A stretch of DNA of 64,000 bases from Phymatolithon calcareum (Eukaryota; Rhodophyta; Florideophyceae; Hapalidiales), in assembly GCA_977006965.1 (NCBI GenBank), contig OZ345371.1, positions 2,480,001-2,544,000 on the forward strand, written 5' to 3'. A program made the translations under genes and the position numbers. Positions 62,520 through 64,000 of this stretch are shown in pieces; the stretch's first letter is position 1; each line of letters opens with the position of its first letter. The notes beneath the pieces are model-generated. The model did no database searches. It was given only the letters and a program-made list of their open reading frames with translations, and was not told the origin of the DNA.

Positions 62520-63372
62520 ATGGAAAACCGAGAATTCGCTGTGCTTCCTTCCGTTTTTGTGTCGGAGGGCGCCGCTATCCTTCGCAAAAGCGAGCAACAC
62601 TCGGAAGCTATTGCCGATAGGCGTTTTCGTGGACTTTTTGGTACTGCCGCTGCAGTTTGCGCGCGAATTTGGGCCCTCCTGGGCCAAAATATTCCTCGAG
62701 GAGGTGTTCCGAAGCACCTTTTATTGGCCCTTCTTTTTCTAAAGGTTTATTCCATTGAGCATGTGCACTGCTCACTAGCAGATGCGGACGAAAAGACCTT
62801 TCGGAAGTGGTCCTGGGCTTTCGTTCGCCTAGTAGCGAGTTTAAAAGTGGTTTGTGTACAATTTCTCTTTCTTTCCTGCATTTTTATTTTTGCATTTGAC
62901 TAAGCATTTGTTAGATTGATTTTGATCGTCGCCTACAGGGAAAAAAATTGAGCAATTGTTGGATCTCGACTTTCGTATCCAGGAGCCCAATCTTTTTGAT
63001 TCAAAGTGGTATTCGTTCAAATTTAAAGGCGCTGGACTTCGATATGAAGTTGGACTTGTTTTAGAGACTGGCGATATTGTTTGGGTCCACGGACCCTTCC
63101 CGTGTGGAAGATGGGTCGATCTCGAAATTTTCCGATCAAGGCTGAAGTCTCTTCTTCGCGATCAAGAAAAAATATTAGCTGACGGAGGGTACAAGGACCC
63201 CCGAGTAGTAACCCCTCCGGGATTTGATGACTCAAATTGCGTGCTGTACGCTGACCTGCGAGCTCGACATGAAACTGTTAACAGGCGGTTCAAGCAATTC
63301 GGCGTGCTTGCGAATCGCTTCCGTCACAACAAATCTCTACATTCTTTTTGTTTCCACGCTATAGCTGACTGA
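62520..63372 (+). CDS. Harbinger-like DDE transposase with one intron
   Basis: Exon 1 is 62520-62853 and exon 2 is 62939-63372. The 85-bp intron starts GTGTAC and ends CCTACAG and joins the frames in phase. The product is about 255 aa. Exon 1 is helical (LLALLFLKVYSIEHV, then KTFRKWSWAFVRLVASLK). Exon 2 holds the catalytic part: LDLDFRIQEPNLFDSKW (region of the first Asp), RYEVGLVLETGDIVWVHGPF, then the second Asp in ILADGGYKDP and the Glu in ARHETVNRRFKQF, ending HSFCFHAIAD. The region before the first Asp is shorter than usual for this family, so a small deletion may have made it inactive. There are no stops. It is the least damaged element gene in the window. Confidence 0.8.
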
Positions 63373-63621
63373 ACTCAACTCATGATGGATACTCAGCCCC
63401 TCTTTTCGTTGATTTTTAGTATAAGGTCAATTAAAACATTATTCGTAATTCTCCCTTTTTTGCAAGAAGCTTGGCCGTTTGGAATAGCAATAAAAGGTAC
63501 ATTGGTTTTGGAGCTCACGCCAACTGTGGCAAATACAGTTTGATTGCTGTAGGCACATCATTTCATTTTGGGGGCTTATGAAACCTAGAAATCCTTATTT
63601 GACGTGTTTTCCCGCAACCCC

Positions 63622-64000
63622 CAGAAAAAGATGCATAAAATTCGTGTAGGGTTCGATGCCGAAAATTCCTGTCGTGTTTACGTACCCAAGCTTCACAACA
63701 TCGAAATATCGCGGGGCGTAACGTTTAAGAACACTTTGTTCCCAATCAAAACGTCGAGGACGATGGTCACTTGCATCCCAGATATGGCATTGTATTCAAA
63801 GTAAGGGCCACATCTAAAGACATGGAACAGGTGCCAGAGAGCACCGTAAACTCAAAAAGCAATACAGACGATGCAGATGAGGGGGCACAACACAGTACTG
63901 TAGCGACAATTAGAGGCCATTGCGCGAACGTCAGTGCGGCCGATCCCAAGAAGTAGTTCCTGCAAGCCTGCAGGATTACCCCTGCCGTATCATGATGACA
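63622..64000 (+). pseudogene. Copia-3 integrase C-terminal part
   Basis: Reads KKMHKIRVGFDAENSCRVYV and NIEISRGVTFKNTLFP (63625-63770), the G-F/Y-D region and R-D/G-V-x-F motif after the copia integrase core. A frame change leads to VRATSKDMEQVPESTVNSKS (63771-63956), a polar linker before RT. The window ends before RT. Confidence 0.75.

Larger units (their letters stand above)
61776..63621 (+). mobile_element. PIF/Harbinger-like DNA transposon
   Basis: An 1,846-bp element with terminal inverted repeats GGGGTTGCGG(A/G)AAAACACGT and a 3-bp duplication CAG (61773-61775, 63622-63624). Removal of the element and one CAG restores the Copia-3 integrase frame. It contains a transposase gene with one intron and a small minus-strand frame. 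The 3-bp duplication and the DDE gene fit PIF/Harbinger. Confidence 0.85.
60595..64000 (+). mobile_element. Copia-3, split by a Harbinger-like element, runs off the window
   Basis: Protease and integrase pieces at 60595-61775 continue at 63622-64000 after removal of the Harbinger-like insert. Gag is degraded at 60340-60590, and RT and RNase H lie beyond the window end. The protease is of the D-S-x-A-S type, unlike the DTG type of Copia-1 and Copia-2, so this is another copia lineage. Confidence 0.75.

Overview
The window looks like nuclear DNA of a transposon-rich eukaryote with compact, intron-poor genes. A florideophyte red alga of the Chondrus crispus type fits best. This is an inference from the mix of elements and gene style: no rRNA, organelle gene or barcode is present, so the taxon is not proven. 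There is no operon structure and no CRISPR array.

Host genes are few. At 0.6-3.8 kb there is a secreted von Willebrand A (vWA) protein with a very long Ser/Ala/Pro repeat tail. At 4.3-6.3 kb (minus strand) lie the two halves of a major facilitator superfamily (MFS) transporter. At 33.8-37.05 kb (minus strand) an unrecognised 764-aa protein with two membrane segments runs, across one in-frame stop, into a frameshifted relic of a PLAA/Doa1-like PUL domain. A 531-aa protein at 28.2-29.8 kb is probably part of a large DNA transposase.

Almost everything else is mobile DNA. From 7.8 to 11.4 kb there is a degenerate Ty3/gypsy chromovirus with only ~93-bp terminal repeats. At 14.5-18.2 kb a deleted Ty1/copia element (Copia-A) carries a 395-bp solo LTR and a truncated LINE. 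From 11.7 to 12.7 kb and from 17 to 23 kb there are LINE fragments, several back to back in alternating orientation. At 23.8 kb there is a short poly-A retroposon with 14-bp target duplications.

The right third is a set of nested insertions. A plus-strand copia element (Copia-1, pieces from 39.36 to 60.3 kb) is interrupted three times: by a minus-strand gypsy element (39,724-44,697), by a minus-strand LINE (45,892-52,735), and by a second copia (about 54,741-59,484, minus strand). The LINE is itself interrupted by a piggyBac-like element (48,627-51,174). A third copia (60.6-64.0 kb) is interrupted by a PIF/Harbinger-like element (61,776-63,621). For the piggyBac, the Harbinger and the solo LTR, removing the insert and one copy of the target duplication gives back a continuous host reading frame. 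For the gypsy element the flanking protein frames also join. This fixes the insertion boundaries from sequence alone.

The most notable observations are the piggyBac-like element with a CTAG instead of TTAA target duplication, the very short terminal repeats on three coding LTR elements, the 764-aa protein with duplicated modules joined to a PUL relic, and two perfect or near-perfect hairpin mini-elements near 37.6 and 38.4 kb. Most element genes carry stops and frameshifts and are relics.
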